From Nitrosomonas sp. (GTDB lineage: Bacteria; Pseudomonadota; Gammaproteobacteria; Burkholderiales; Nitrosomonadaceae), in NCBI GenBank assembly GCA_016703745.1, contig JADJBK010000006.1, forward strand, positions 2,442,178 through 2,506,177: a stretch of DNA of 64,000 nt. The letters run 5' to 3'. Below the pieces are notes generated by a model that made no database searches, was not told the origin of the DNA, and was given only the letters and a program-made list of their open reading frames with translations. Below, in pieces: positions 38,750-46,742 of the stretch. Made by a program: the position numbers and the translations under genes. Numbering within the stretch: the stretch's first letter is position 1; each line of letters begins with the position of its first letter.

Positions 38750-39233
38750 TAAGCTGATCAGTGATAGGATATGAATCTAAAATCCGGCCATGATAGCAGG
38801 TGTCGACTGGGGCTTCAGATTTTTCTGCTGACAGGGGCTGATTTACATTCACTGCAAAGCTTTAACAAACAGCAGCGCTGCACGCGCTATGATAGATGGC
38901 TTTCCGTTCGAATTTAATGATTAAACCGTTTTTTCTGTAAGTTTGACTCTAATCGAAAAAGTGTGCTTGTTTTTTCATATACTGCCGGATTTTTTATGCT
39001 GTTGTTTAATCTCTGGCAACACAAAGTGAGAGTTCAAGTGTTTGCCTTACTTAGGGAACCTCTGAATAACTGCCATTTCGAGCATAGCGAGAAATCTATA
39101 TTGTTGATTGCCAAAGATTCCTCACTACGTTCGGAATGACAAAGGTGAGTTAATCAGAGCCTCCTTAGATAGAAACAAAATTAGAGGCCAAGTGTTGCAA
39201 GTGGTGATTTCATCGGCACGGCTCACTACTAGC
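38750..39233. other. Intergenic stretch holding a MITE
   Basis: About 480 bases without a gene. The left 300 bases (upstream of the MFS gene, where its promoter should be) show no clear feature. The right part holds the palindromic element at 39055-39164. uvrA, which often diverges from this MFS-ssb pair in relatives, is not here. Confidence 0.65.
39055..39164. mobile_element. 110-bp miniature inverted-repeat element (MITE), possibly IS5-related
   Basis: The ends form imperfect terminal inverted repeats: GGAACCTCTGAATAACT at the left and, read on the other strand, GGAGGCTCTGATTAACT at the right. Both sides are flanked by TTAG (39051-39054 and 39165-39168), a likely 4-bp target duplication of the YTAR type used by IS5-group elements. 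The interior is also a long imperfect palindrome (TTTCGAGCATAGCGAG against CTCACTACGTTCGGAA), so the whole element can fold back. It has no coding capacity. Confidence 0.78.
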
Positions 39234-39908
39234 CTATCGATTTTTTAGAATTTTCCATTTCCCCGCCGCAATCAGCTTATTTTTAAGTCCAGGCAGCGGG
39301 AAATCGAGCGCATACGCTTTCTGTGCATAATCATTGGCTTTTTCATAATTTTTCTGTTTGAGATGTAATAGACCTAGATTGTAGAGTGCTGTTGCGTTTT
39401 CTGGTTCAAGATTAACAGCAATTTCCAGTTGCTCGATTGCTTCTTTATTGCGTCCCTTCTGTAAGAGATAGCCGCTGTAGATCGAGCGTACCGTGGTATC
39501 GGTAGCGTTCATACGCATCGCCCGATCGAAATAGCATTCTACTGGATACCTCAATCCATGAAAGCGTGTCGATTTATCCCGAATAGACAATTTCGCCAGA
39601 GAAACCAGTGCGCGATGATGGTTAGGCCAGGCGTGAAGGGTGTAATTCAGATCTCCTGCAATTGTCCCCGTCATGCCACGAATGAGATTTTCCACATCAT
39701 GGTTAAAGTGATGATTTTCTACTACATCCAGATCTGCTTGTAAGCTATGGCGATTGACATAATCAAAGGGTCCGAAATGTGCTCCTGAAAGCTTGCCACA
39801 ATAAACGTCGCCGGGACGGGCAGCCATTGCTGAGTTTAATATAACCGGGGTTATACCTATCATGGCGGGTATCAGCAAGTATCCGATTAATTTCTTCATA
39901 ATCCTCAT
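39234..39908 (-). CDS. Exported TPR-repeat protein
   Basis: The 224-residue protein (from the ATG at 39908, with CAGGAG 6 bases upstream) has a signal peptide ending SAMA, a region with GDVYCGKLSGAHFGPFDY, and about two tetratricopeptide repeats (roughly 145-205; LQKGRNKEAIEQLEIAV, ALYNLGLLHLKQKNYEKA). TPRs mediate protein contacts. A longer frame to 39962 overlaps the upstream glycosyltransferase and lacks a signal sequence at its start. Position after exosortase-A-associated genes suggests a role in polysaccharide or envelope assembly, but this is inference. Confidence 0.8.
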   Translation of the reverse strand: MRIMKKLIGYLLIPAMIGITPVILNSAMAARPGDVYCGKLSGAHFGPFDYVNRHSLQADLDVVENHHFNHDVENLIRGMTGTIAGDLNYTLHAWPNHHRALVSLAKLSIRDKSTRFHGLRYPVECYFDRAMRMNATDTTVRSIYSGYLLQKGRNKEAIEQLEIAVNLEPENATALYNLGLLHLKQKNYEKANDYAQKAYALDFPLPGLKNKLIAAGKWKILKNR

Positions 39909-39936
39909 AGCGGCTCCTGAAAAATTTAGTTGCGGC

Positions 39937-41190
39937 CTATTTCCCTGATGATGGAATGGCATTCAGCAGTATGGCTAAATCTCCGGTCGTTGATGCCCTG
40001 GAATTTGCCGATATTTTGTCCACAGAGGCTACCGGCGCGCGGCCTTTTTGTAATAGTGCCAGAAAATGGCTGAGTGCTTGCTGAATTTCTTTCGTCGAAT
40101 CCAGTGGCGTAATTGTATCGATGCCCATACTTTTCAGTTTTTGTGCCGTATCACCCACCGGGTCGGTCAACGCCAGTATTGGCCTTTGCGTGCGCAGGTA
40201 TTCGTACAACTTGGCTGGAATCTGATTATTGCAGTTAGCGGCTTGCAGCAGCAATAGCCCATCTACCGTCAGCATTTCGGATAATGCCTGTTTGTAAGGA
40301 ATGGGGGGCACCAGGGAAACAATCTGTCCGATTCCAAAACGGTCAATCAGCGACTGCAGATAATCTTCATGGTGGGAAGCGCGCAAGAGAATACTTAGAT
40401 TATCTGCGCTGATTTCTCTCCGCTTGAGCAAGGCAGCTATGGCCTCGAACAAATACGTGGGGTCGCGTTCAGATGGATAAATAATCCCGCTATGCAATAG
40501 CACCAATTTCCCGGAGCCAGCAGAAGCGGATCGTGCTGAGGAAGGTAAGCCCGTAAAGCTGGACTCATCATAACCATTTTCGATTAGCCGAAAACGAGAG
40601 GCGGAGACATCTGGAAATCTTGTCTGATAATCCGTAAGTGTGCCAGGGGTGGTAAAAATTGCTGCCGCACAATGTTTCATCGTCTTATTTTCTATCCATT
40701 GATAGGCGCGATAAGTGGATGGGTTCCGTGGATAATCAGGTTGCACCATTGGATCCCTGAAATCGGCTACCCAGGGAATGTTTGTAAGGCGGCTTAGGGT
40801 TAATCCAATCAGATGAGCGGTTGCTATGGGATAAGTGGACCAAATTATGTCTGGTCGATATTGCCTGATTAGCTTTAATCCTGCCGGAACAGCTCCTAAC
40901 CACCAGCTTGCCCAGCGATCCGGCAGAGACAGTATGCGTGGGTAACGCCCCTTGATGGATAGGTGCTTGGCAGTGTCCAGCGCAAAAGCATGCTGTACTC
41001 GAACTGTATCCGGAATATCTGTCAGCTGGCTTTTATCGATCTGCTGAAAGGCGCGTGGATGAGCACTGAGCACAATCGGTTCCCATCCATGGTCAGGGAG
41101 ATATTGTGAGAAGCGAAGTGTACGCTGGACCCCGCTGCTACCTCCCAATGGGGGGAAATGATAGGCAATCATGAGAACGCGCTTCACCAT
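39937..41190 (-). CDS. Glycosyltransferase (GT4-like)
   Basis: The 417-residue protein starts RVLMIAYHFPPLGGSSGVQRTLRF, the N-terminal acceptor-domain motif of many GT4/GT-B enzymes in exopolysaccharide clusters. A donor-domain region with LVLLHSGIIYPSERDPTYLFEAI and LYEYLRTQRPILAL follows, the latter matching the nucleotide-sugar-binding E-x7-E zone. The sugar and acceptor are unknown. Its start overlaps the hydrolase gene by 7 bases, so it belongs to the same operon. Confidence 0.88.
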   Translation of the reverse strand: MVKRVLMIAYHFPPLGGSSGVQRTLRFSQYLPDHGWEPIVLSAHPRAFQQIDKSQLTDIPDTVRVQHAFALDTAKHLSIKGRYPRILSLPDRWASWWLGAVPAGLKLIRQYRPDIIWSTYPIATAHLIGLTLSRLTNIPWVADFRDPMVQPDYPRNPSTYRAYQWIENKTMKHCAAAIFTTPGTLTDYQTRFPDVSASRFRLIENGYDESSFTGLPSSARSASAGSGKLVLLHSGIIYPSERDPTYLFEAIAALLKRREISADNLSILLRASHHEDYLQSLIDRFGIGQIVSLVPPIPYKQALSEMLTVDGLLLLQAANCNNQIPAKLYEYLRTQRPILALTDPVGDTAQKLKSMGIDTITPLDSTKEIQQALSHFLALLQKGRAPVASVDKISANSRASTTGDLAILLNAIPSSGK

Positions 41191-42050
41191 GATCGCAACC
41201 AGTTTCCAGTTAATTGTGCCACCTGGTCACGCCACTCGCGAGTAGAAAAAGTATGGTTAGCTGTTGCTAGATGGGATAGTTTGACTTGTTTGGTTTTGAA
41301 TGTATTCTGCCAGTCGACTGAAGTATTGACCAGATCAAGAAACTCACGTGCAGTCACATCCTTGCCGCTAGTAATAATCAGAACTTTACCCTGAAAATTT
41401 TGTAAACCGTTAAACATACGCTCTGGCAAAGATAACTGACTACACGAGTAGCCAGGGTTTTTCGATGCGGTTGAGGTGTTGCCAGCACGTGACAGACTGT
41501 TGATAAGCGTATAAAGCGAGCGTACCGAAGCAATTGGATTGAATTGTCCACTAATTAGTTTTTTCCAGAATTCAACCTGAAATAGCCGCGCCAGATAGTG
41601 GTGACGCAGATACACTTTGGCGATTCCTTCTTCGGTCCGTACCCATGGGTTCAGTAATACCAGTCCACTGATGCGCGTATCCTGATGCGCATAAAACATG
41701 GCTGCAGAGGCGGCATCACATAATCCCCAGATCACCACATCCTGCAAGAACGAACATTCCGTAAGGAAAAAATTAACCGCACTGGCAATATCTTCGTCCA
41801 CAGCTTCAAAGCTGCGTATATCACCTTCACTATCCCCCATGCCACGAAAATCAAAGCGTAGACATGCAATATTCTGTCGTGCCAGCTCACGGGTGAGTAA
41901 CACAAACTGGCGATGACTGCCTGCACGATACTGCGGGCCCCCAACTGCAACCAGTACGCCGCGTGAGCATGGGATATCTGGCAGGCTCAGAACACCATAA
42001 AGCCAGCGTGATCCACAATAAATACGTATCGCCTGTTCATGGTAATTCAT
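41184..42050 (-). CDS. Exosortase-A-associated hydrolase 1 (alpha/beta hydrolase)
   Basis: The 288-residue alpha/beta-hydrolase has a VAVGGPQYRAGSHRQFVLLTRELA segment, GMGDSEGDIRSFE and the nucleophile elbow GLCDAASA, where a Cys replaces the usual Ser. These match the exosortase-A-system hydrolase 1 family found in PEP-CTERM/EPS loci. The substrate is unknown. Its start overlaps hydrolase 2 by 4 bases. Confidence 0.85.
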   Translation of the reverse strand: MNYHEQAIRIYCGSRWLYGVLSLPDIPCSRGVLVAVGGPQYRAGSHRQFVLLTRELARQNIACLRFDFRGMGDSEGDIRSFEAVDEDIASAVNFFLTECSFLQDVVIWGLCDAASAAMFYAHQDTRISGLVLLNPWVRTEEGIAKVYLRHHYLARLFQVEFWKKLISGQFNPIASVRSLYTLINSLSRAGNTSTASKNPGYSCSQLSLPERMFNGLQNFQGKVLIITSGKDVTAREFLDLVNTSVDWQNTFKTKQVKLSHLATANHTFSTREWRDQVAQLTGNWLRSW

Positions 42051-42886
42051 GATTTCGAGCGGGGAAAAAGTCTGGTCGTCGCAATAATCAATTCAGGGCA
42101 TTCACTGATTTCCTGCGTTGACCAGAATGGTGAACCTGGTAGCACAGTTACCTGGGTAATCACCCCTGCTTGTTGCCATGATTGAATCATTGCTTGACTT
42201 GCGGGAGGCTGTTCGCGCCCTGCCTGCGCAACAATTTCAAACCAGTGAATTGGTTGATTAGCCACTGCCAGTTGATTGATTTTCAGGTTATCAATAGTGA
42301 TCGCCAGTGTGGGCGAGAGGGTGTAACCTGCTATTTCAAGAGAATTTCCGGCCCAAAGCTGCTCGCGCAACTGTTTAACATTGGATGTCACGCTGCTATC
42401 AGTAGCAATCAGTTCGTTTCCCAATCGCAAGCGTAAAAACTGGGTTAAAAACGAATGTCCATTAAGGACGGGTTGCCATAAAACAAACTGCACAAAATCT
42501 TGTGCAGCCTCCTTTGCATAATCCAGTGCTAACAGTGCGCCTAACCGTAACCCCCAGATATGAATTGAAATAAACCCTTGCTGTATCAGCCATTGTCTCG
42601 CGCAGGCAATATCCTGTTTCCATATTTCCCAGGCAGCATCGGAGAAATCTCCCTCACTGTCTCCGCAGCCATACAGATCGATTTGCAGTACCCCCAGCCC
42701 AGCCGCAGCGAATGCTCGCGACTGCAACGCAGCCATGCGCCTGGATTTATTCATTTCTTCAGCAAAGGGATGAAGATAGAGAATGGCATCACCCCGATAA
42801 AATACCTTAGCGGGTGGGTGGTACAAGCAAAAACGCTTTCCCGGAAAAGCATCTAGAAAAAAGGGATCAGCAGGCGGGCTGTCCAT
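42047..42886 (-). CDS. Exosortase-A-associated hydrolase 2 (alpha/beta hydrolase)
   Basis: The 279-residue protein has YLHPFAEEMNKSRRM, YGCGDSEGDF and an elbow-like WGLRLGALLALDYA that lacks the Ser nucleophile. This is the pattern of exosortase-A-system hydrolase 2. It lies between an acyl carrier protein and hydrolase 1, the usual arrangement in exosortase-A loci. The missing nucleophile suggests a non-classical chemistry or a binding role. Confidence 0.84.
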   Translation of the reverse strand: MDSPPADPFFLDAFPGKRFCLYHPPAKVFYRGDAILYLHPFAEEMNKSRRMAALQSRAFAAAGLGVLQIDLYGCGDSEGDFSDAAWEIWKQDIACARQWLIQQGFISIHIWGLRLGALLALDYAKEAAQDFVQFVLWQPVLNGHSFLTQFLRLRLGNELIATDSSVTSNVKQLREQLWAGNSLEIAGYTLSPTLAITIDNLKINQLAVANQPIHWFEIVAQAGREQPPASQAMIQSWQQAGVITQVTVLPGSPFWSTQEISECPELIIATTRLFPRSKS

Positions 42887-42899
42887 TAAACTATACTGA

Positions 42900-43151
42900 T
42901 TATCCAGCGAGTTTTTGCTCGACGAATCGTGTCAGGCTGCCCAATGTTTCAAAAGTCTGGGCACTGATTTCGTCATCATCCACTGAAAAATCGTAGTAAT
43001 CCTCCAATGCAGTAATTATATTGATTACCGCCATCGAATCTAACTCGGGCAGATTGCCGAGCAAGACCGAATCTTCCCCGAGAGTCTGCATTCTGTCGCC
43101 CAGACTGAGCACGTCACCCAATATATTCCTGACTTCTTCCAGATGTTGCAT
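42900..43151 (-). CDS. Acyl carrier protein of the exosortase-A cluster type
   Basis: The 83-residue product has a four-helix carrier fold with the phosphopantetheine attachment Ser in LPELDSMAVINII. It is distinct from fatty-acid AcpP (DSLD motif) and matches the small ACPs beside exosortase-A hydrolases. It probably carries an acyl group for modification of a polysaccharide or protein made by the cluster. Confidence 0.85.
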   Translation of the reverse strand: MQHLEEVRNILGDVLSLGDRMQTLGEDSVLLGNLPELDSMAVINIITALEDYYDFSVDDDEISAQTFETLGSLTRFVEQKLAG

Positions 43152-43242
43152 GATTACTCCAAAAATAACCTTTTATAGCAAAGCGGCTATTTTAACCCAG
43201 CAAGGTATTTATTGCAGACAGGGAATTAAGGGTAAATTATCG

Positions 43243-43261
43243 GACAGTACTTTGTACTGTC
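43243..43261. repeat. Perfect 8-bp inverted repeat between rlpA-like gene and ACP gene
   Basis: GACAGTAC (43243-43250) pairs with GTACTGTC (43254-43261) over a 3-nt loop. It lies about 25 bases past the stop of the RlpA-like gene. There is no T-run after it on either strand, so the function is unclear. Confidence 0.5.
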
Positions 43262-43284
43262 ACGATGAATATAGTCAAGCGGGG

Positions 43285-43644
43285 TCAATCCACTACTTCA
43301 AGGTTGACGCGTGCTTTTCCCTGCTTCAAGAAATCGAGCTCTTTTGCAGCTTGACGAGTCAGATCAATGAGATTGCTGTTTTTTGTTGCCATTCTGTCAT
43401 TTATTTTGACAATTACACTGCGATCATTTTCTAGATTGATCACCTTTACCTTTGTGCCGAAAGGTAATTTTTTGTGAGCGGCGGTTAGTTGATTCTGATC
43501 AAAAATTTCACCACTGGCCGTTTTTCTGCCCTGAAATTTATCGCTGTAATAAACAGCTGTACCCGTTTCGGCCAATAGTCCACTGGAAAAGGTGATCAGA
43601 AAAAGAATCATTGTGGTCAGACCGATTGCGCCCAAACTTCTCAT
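43285..43644 (-). CDS. Short RlpA-like double-psi beta-barrel protein
   Basis: The 119-residue product has a signal peptide ending near LLAE and a double-psi beta-barrel domain (about 27-115). The RlpA-type motifs TASGEIFDQNQLTAAHKKLPFGT and VKINDR are present, including the Asp used in lytic transglycosylation of naked glycan strands. It lacks the SPOR domain and lipobox of long RlpA, so it is a minimal secreted form. Isolated from its neighbours by 130-200 bases on both sides. Confidence 0.87.
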   Translation of the reverse strand: MRSLGAIGLTTMILFLITFSSGLLAETGTAVYYSDKFQGRKTASGEIFDQNQLTAAHKKLPFGTKVKVINLENDRSVIVKINDRMATKNSNLIDLTRQAAKELDFLKQGKARVNLEVVD

Positions 43645-43847
43645 GTCAGGTTCCTTTTATAAAAAATTAATAAATAGATGCTTGTATTTTCCTTCAGCGA
43701 CTTAGGCGCTCATCATATTCAGGATTTATACCGAATGCAATCAAATATATGTTGATATGGTCAGAACAGAAAGCGGATAGAGTTTGCTAGCGCAATATCA
43801 GTTTAAACTTCTGAGTTTTTAGAGACGTCCTTTGGCGATCCGAATTG

Positions 43848-46742
43848 TTAAAGGTGCGTATAAGTTGGGTTGTGTATCCATTTTATAAGTGCTGGATAGG
43901 GTATCGGACGGCTGAAATAATATCCCTGTTGCAAATGGCAATGATGATCGTGCAGGATTTGCATTTGTTGTTTTGTTTCTACGCCTTCCGCAATGATTGC
44001 CAAATTGAGATTTTCTCCTAATCCTATGATTGCTTGTGTGATCATGAGATCATGCGAGTTCTGGCCCAATGCACGAATGAAGGATTTGTCGATTTTTAGG
44101 GTATCGATGGGCAGATCCCGCAGCAGGCTGAGCGACGAATAACCCGTGCCAAAGTCATCCAGCGCAATTGCCACACCCAGTTTTTTGATTTTGCCAAGAA
44201 CCTCCCGGGCGAGTGGAATATTGTTGACGATTGCATCTTCGGTAATTTCCAGAATCAACGAGCTCGCGGGTAATCCAGTCTGCTGCAAAGCATGAGAAAC
44301 CACCTGCACAAAGCCTCCAAAAAGTAATTGACGCGGATTGACGTTGACCGAGATACAGATCGATCTGTCCAGAGACTGTGACAAGTTGTGGGCAGTAAGA
44401 CACGCAGCCAATAATACCTTTTCTCCTAGCTGCTCAATGACACCAATTTGTTCCGCGAAAGGTACAAAATCTCCAGGAGTCAAAAATCCACGCTCCGGAT
44501 GTGACCAGCGAACCAGAGCTTCGATACGCAGTAGGTTCTGTTGCCTGACATCTACAATGGGTTGATAAAAAACTTGTAGCTGGTCATTATCCAGTGCGGT
44601 TCGTAATTCCTTCTCAAACGCAAGCCGATCACGCGTCCAGACAACCGATAATTCCGGTGAATAAAAACTGAAATTATCTCCACCGGCGTGTTTGGAATGA
44701 TACATAGCGGTTGCGGCATGTTTCAATAACGTTTCACTTTCATCGCCATTCTGGGGGTAAAAACTGACTCCTATACTGGCCGTTACAAAAACATCTTGAT
44801 CGACAACTGAAAACGGTTGCCGGATCACTTCCAGCAACTGCTGCGCCAGTTGCATTGCGACCCCCGTACTGGTTTGCTGACAACTCACGAGTGCTACGAA
44901 TTCATCACCGCTCCAGCGTGCGAGGTAATTCGAATGATTGGGTATTTCCTGTATTCGCTGCGCTACCTTGCGCAACAATACATCTCCTGCGCGGTGACCA
45001 AGCGCATTATTAATTTTTTTGAAATTATCCAGCGCCATGAACAGTATGATAATACCTTCACCACGAGCTTTTGCTGCCAGCTCCAGCTCATCAAACTGGT
45101 CCAGCAGCAGCAGTCGGTTTGGTAACCCGGTTAGCAGATCATAGTTTCCCAGATGGGTCACTTTCTGAGTCAGTTCGACGTTATCAGTCATATCGTTGAT
45201 GGAAACCACAAATCCCATCAGATTGTTTTGTTCGTTGTGTATCGGTTGACGAGTCAGGCGCACCATCCGTTTCTGACCGGTTGCTGTTTCCAGAGAACCC
45301 TGTGTGGCCAATTTATCCGGTGAATCAGATATAAAACTGTTGTTACCCAATTCTTCCACGTCAGTTTTGCCTGCGACTTTTAATTTAAGCGCTTGTTGTA
45401 AAGATTTTCCCAACAACAATTTTTGTTTGATCCCCAGAATTCTTTCCATACTGCTATTCACCGTAACAATACGGTTATTGATATCCGTAGTAATTACACC
45501 ATCATTAACCGATTCCAGAGCAGTATCGGCGTATACGTTGACGGCGAATAACGAGCGCATATACTCGTTGAAGCGTTGCCAGTTCCATAGCGGATAAATT
45601 GCCAGCATGCCCAGCAAAGCGGGCGCGGGAGGAATCCATATCTGCAGCCAGTCAAGTATCACCCCGACAATAGCAAGGCTACCCGCAAGCATCACCAGCA
45701 GTAGCGGTAGTGAGAAGAAACTGCTCAACAGTACGGCTAATATGAGCATGGCCAGCACCCATACGACCGAAATAGAACTGGAAACAGTACGAGATACCGG
45801 ATATACCATTCGATCATGCCGCAGCATTTCAAAGACGTTTGCATGCCACTCCACGCCGCTCATCGGCTGATGGCTGTCAGATGAAACCGGTGTGGCAAAT
45901 CTTGATCCCAGCCCGGTCGCCGTTACACCGACAAGAATAATTTTATTCTCAAGTTGCTTGAGAAGAGATGCGTCGTAGAATACCTGTGCGTAAGAAAACT
46001 GCTGAAACGTTCCTGGCGGCCCGGCGTAGGGTATCAATGTTTCTTGTGAACGAATCCATCTACCGATATTTTGTAGTGATTTTACGTCCGAATTTGTTGC
46101 TGGATGGTTGTCTGCGTGGTGTCTGGCCTTGTGCAGCAAAGCCAGACCCATAGCTGGCCACTGGGGAGTGTTAATCCCGGCATATAAAAAAACCCGTCTT
46201 GCCACGCCATCACGATCCAGTTCAATATCCGCATGCCCGAGCGTAGCGCCGGCACGGAAAGCCGTTAGCGGTTCGATAGTGTAGAGTCGCTTTGTCACGG
46301 GATCCGACGCCGGCACAACCGGTAAAATCACTGAGCCATGTGTGGCAATAGCGGACGCCAGCAGTTCATCGGCCAACGGATTATGAGATTCCGGCTCAGC
46401 AAACAGCACATCCAGCAGCACGATATTGTTACCTGCCTGCGTAAGCCGATTGATCAATTCAGCATGGATTTCACGTGACCATGGCCAGTGACCGAGAGCT
46501 TGCAGGCTTTTTTCGTCGATGGTGACAATCACGATTTCATTATCTGGAACAGTTTTTTTGAGAGAAATGAAGGTGTCGTAAACGAACCAATCCAGCCGCT
46601 GCAACGCTTCAGAAAAAGACAACAGCCAGACAATTGCCAGCAGTAGCAGCGCACGCCACACCAAAGGTTTGGGGAGCAAGAAGCGATCCACGGGAAATAT
46701 CACAACAGCACCAGTAGCGGTAGCAGTAAAATTATCAGCCAA
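43848..46742 (-). CDS. Membrane CHASE2-PAS-GGDEF-EAL protein; predicted c-di-GMP phosphodiesterase
   Basis: The 964-residue protein has an N-terminal membrane helix (about 28-45), a periplasmic CHASE2 sensor (about 50-315), three further helices (about 325-385), a PAS domain (about 400-520), GGDEF (about 530-695) and EAL (about 705-955). EAL retains its metal and catalytic residues (EALVRW, EITEDA, DDFGTGYSS, KIDKSF, AEGVET). GGDEF is degenerate: the metal-binding Asp of the FxDxDxFK motif is Ala (FMALDNFK) and the signature is SGDEF at 611-615. It likely degrades c-di-GMP in response to a periplasmic signal. Its start overlaps the FecR gene by 43 bases. Confidence 0.93.
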   Translation of the reverse strand: MADNFTATATGAVVIFPVDRFLLPKPLVWRALLLLAIVWLLSFSEALQRLDWFVYDTFISLKKTVPDNEIVIVTIDEKSLQALGHWPWSREIHAELINRLTQAGNNIVLLDVLFAEPESHNPLADELLASAIATHGSVILPVVPASDPVTKRLYTIEPLTAFRAGATLGHADIELDRDGVARRVFLYAGINTPQWPAMGLALLHKARHHADNHPATNSDVKSLQNIGRWIRSQETLIPYAGPPGTFQQFSYAQVFYDASLLKQLENKIILVGVTATGLGSRFATPVSSDSHQPMSGVEWHANVFEMLRHDRMVYPVSRTVSSSISVVWVLAMLILAVLLSSFFSLPLLLVMLAGSLAIVGVILDWLQIWIPPAPALLGMLAIYPLWNWQRFNEYMRSLFAVNVYADTALESVNDGVITTDINNRIVTVNSSMERILGIKQKLLLGKSLQQALKLKVAGKTDVEELGNNSFISDSPDKLATQGSLETATGQKRMVRLTRQPIHNEQNNLMGFVVSINDMTDNVELTQKVTHLGNYDLLTGLPNRLLLLDQFDELELAAKARGEGIIILFMALDNFKKINNALGHRAGDVLLRKVAQRIQEIPNHSNYLARWSGDEFVALVSCQQTSTGVAMQLAQQLLEVIRQPFSVVDQDVFVTASIGVSFYPQNGDESETLLKHAATAMYHSKHAGGDNFSFYSPELSVVWTRDRLAFEKELRTALDNDQLQVFYQPIVDVRQQNLLRIEALVRWSHPERGFLTPGDFVPFAEQIGVIEQLGEKVLLAACLTAHNLSQSLDRSICISVNVNPRQLLFGGFVQVVSHALQQTGLPASSLILEITEDAIVNNIPLAREVLGKIKKLGVAIALDDFGTGYSSLSLLRDLPIDTLKIDKSFIRALGQNSHDLMITQAIIGLGENLNLAIIAEGVETKQQMQILHDHHCHLQQGYYFSRPIPYPALIKWIHNPTYTHL

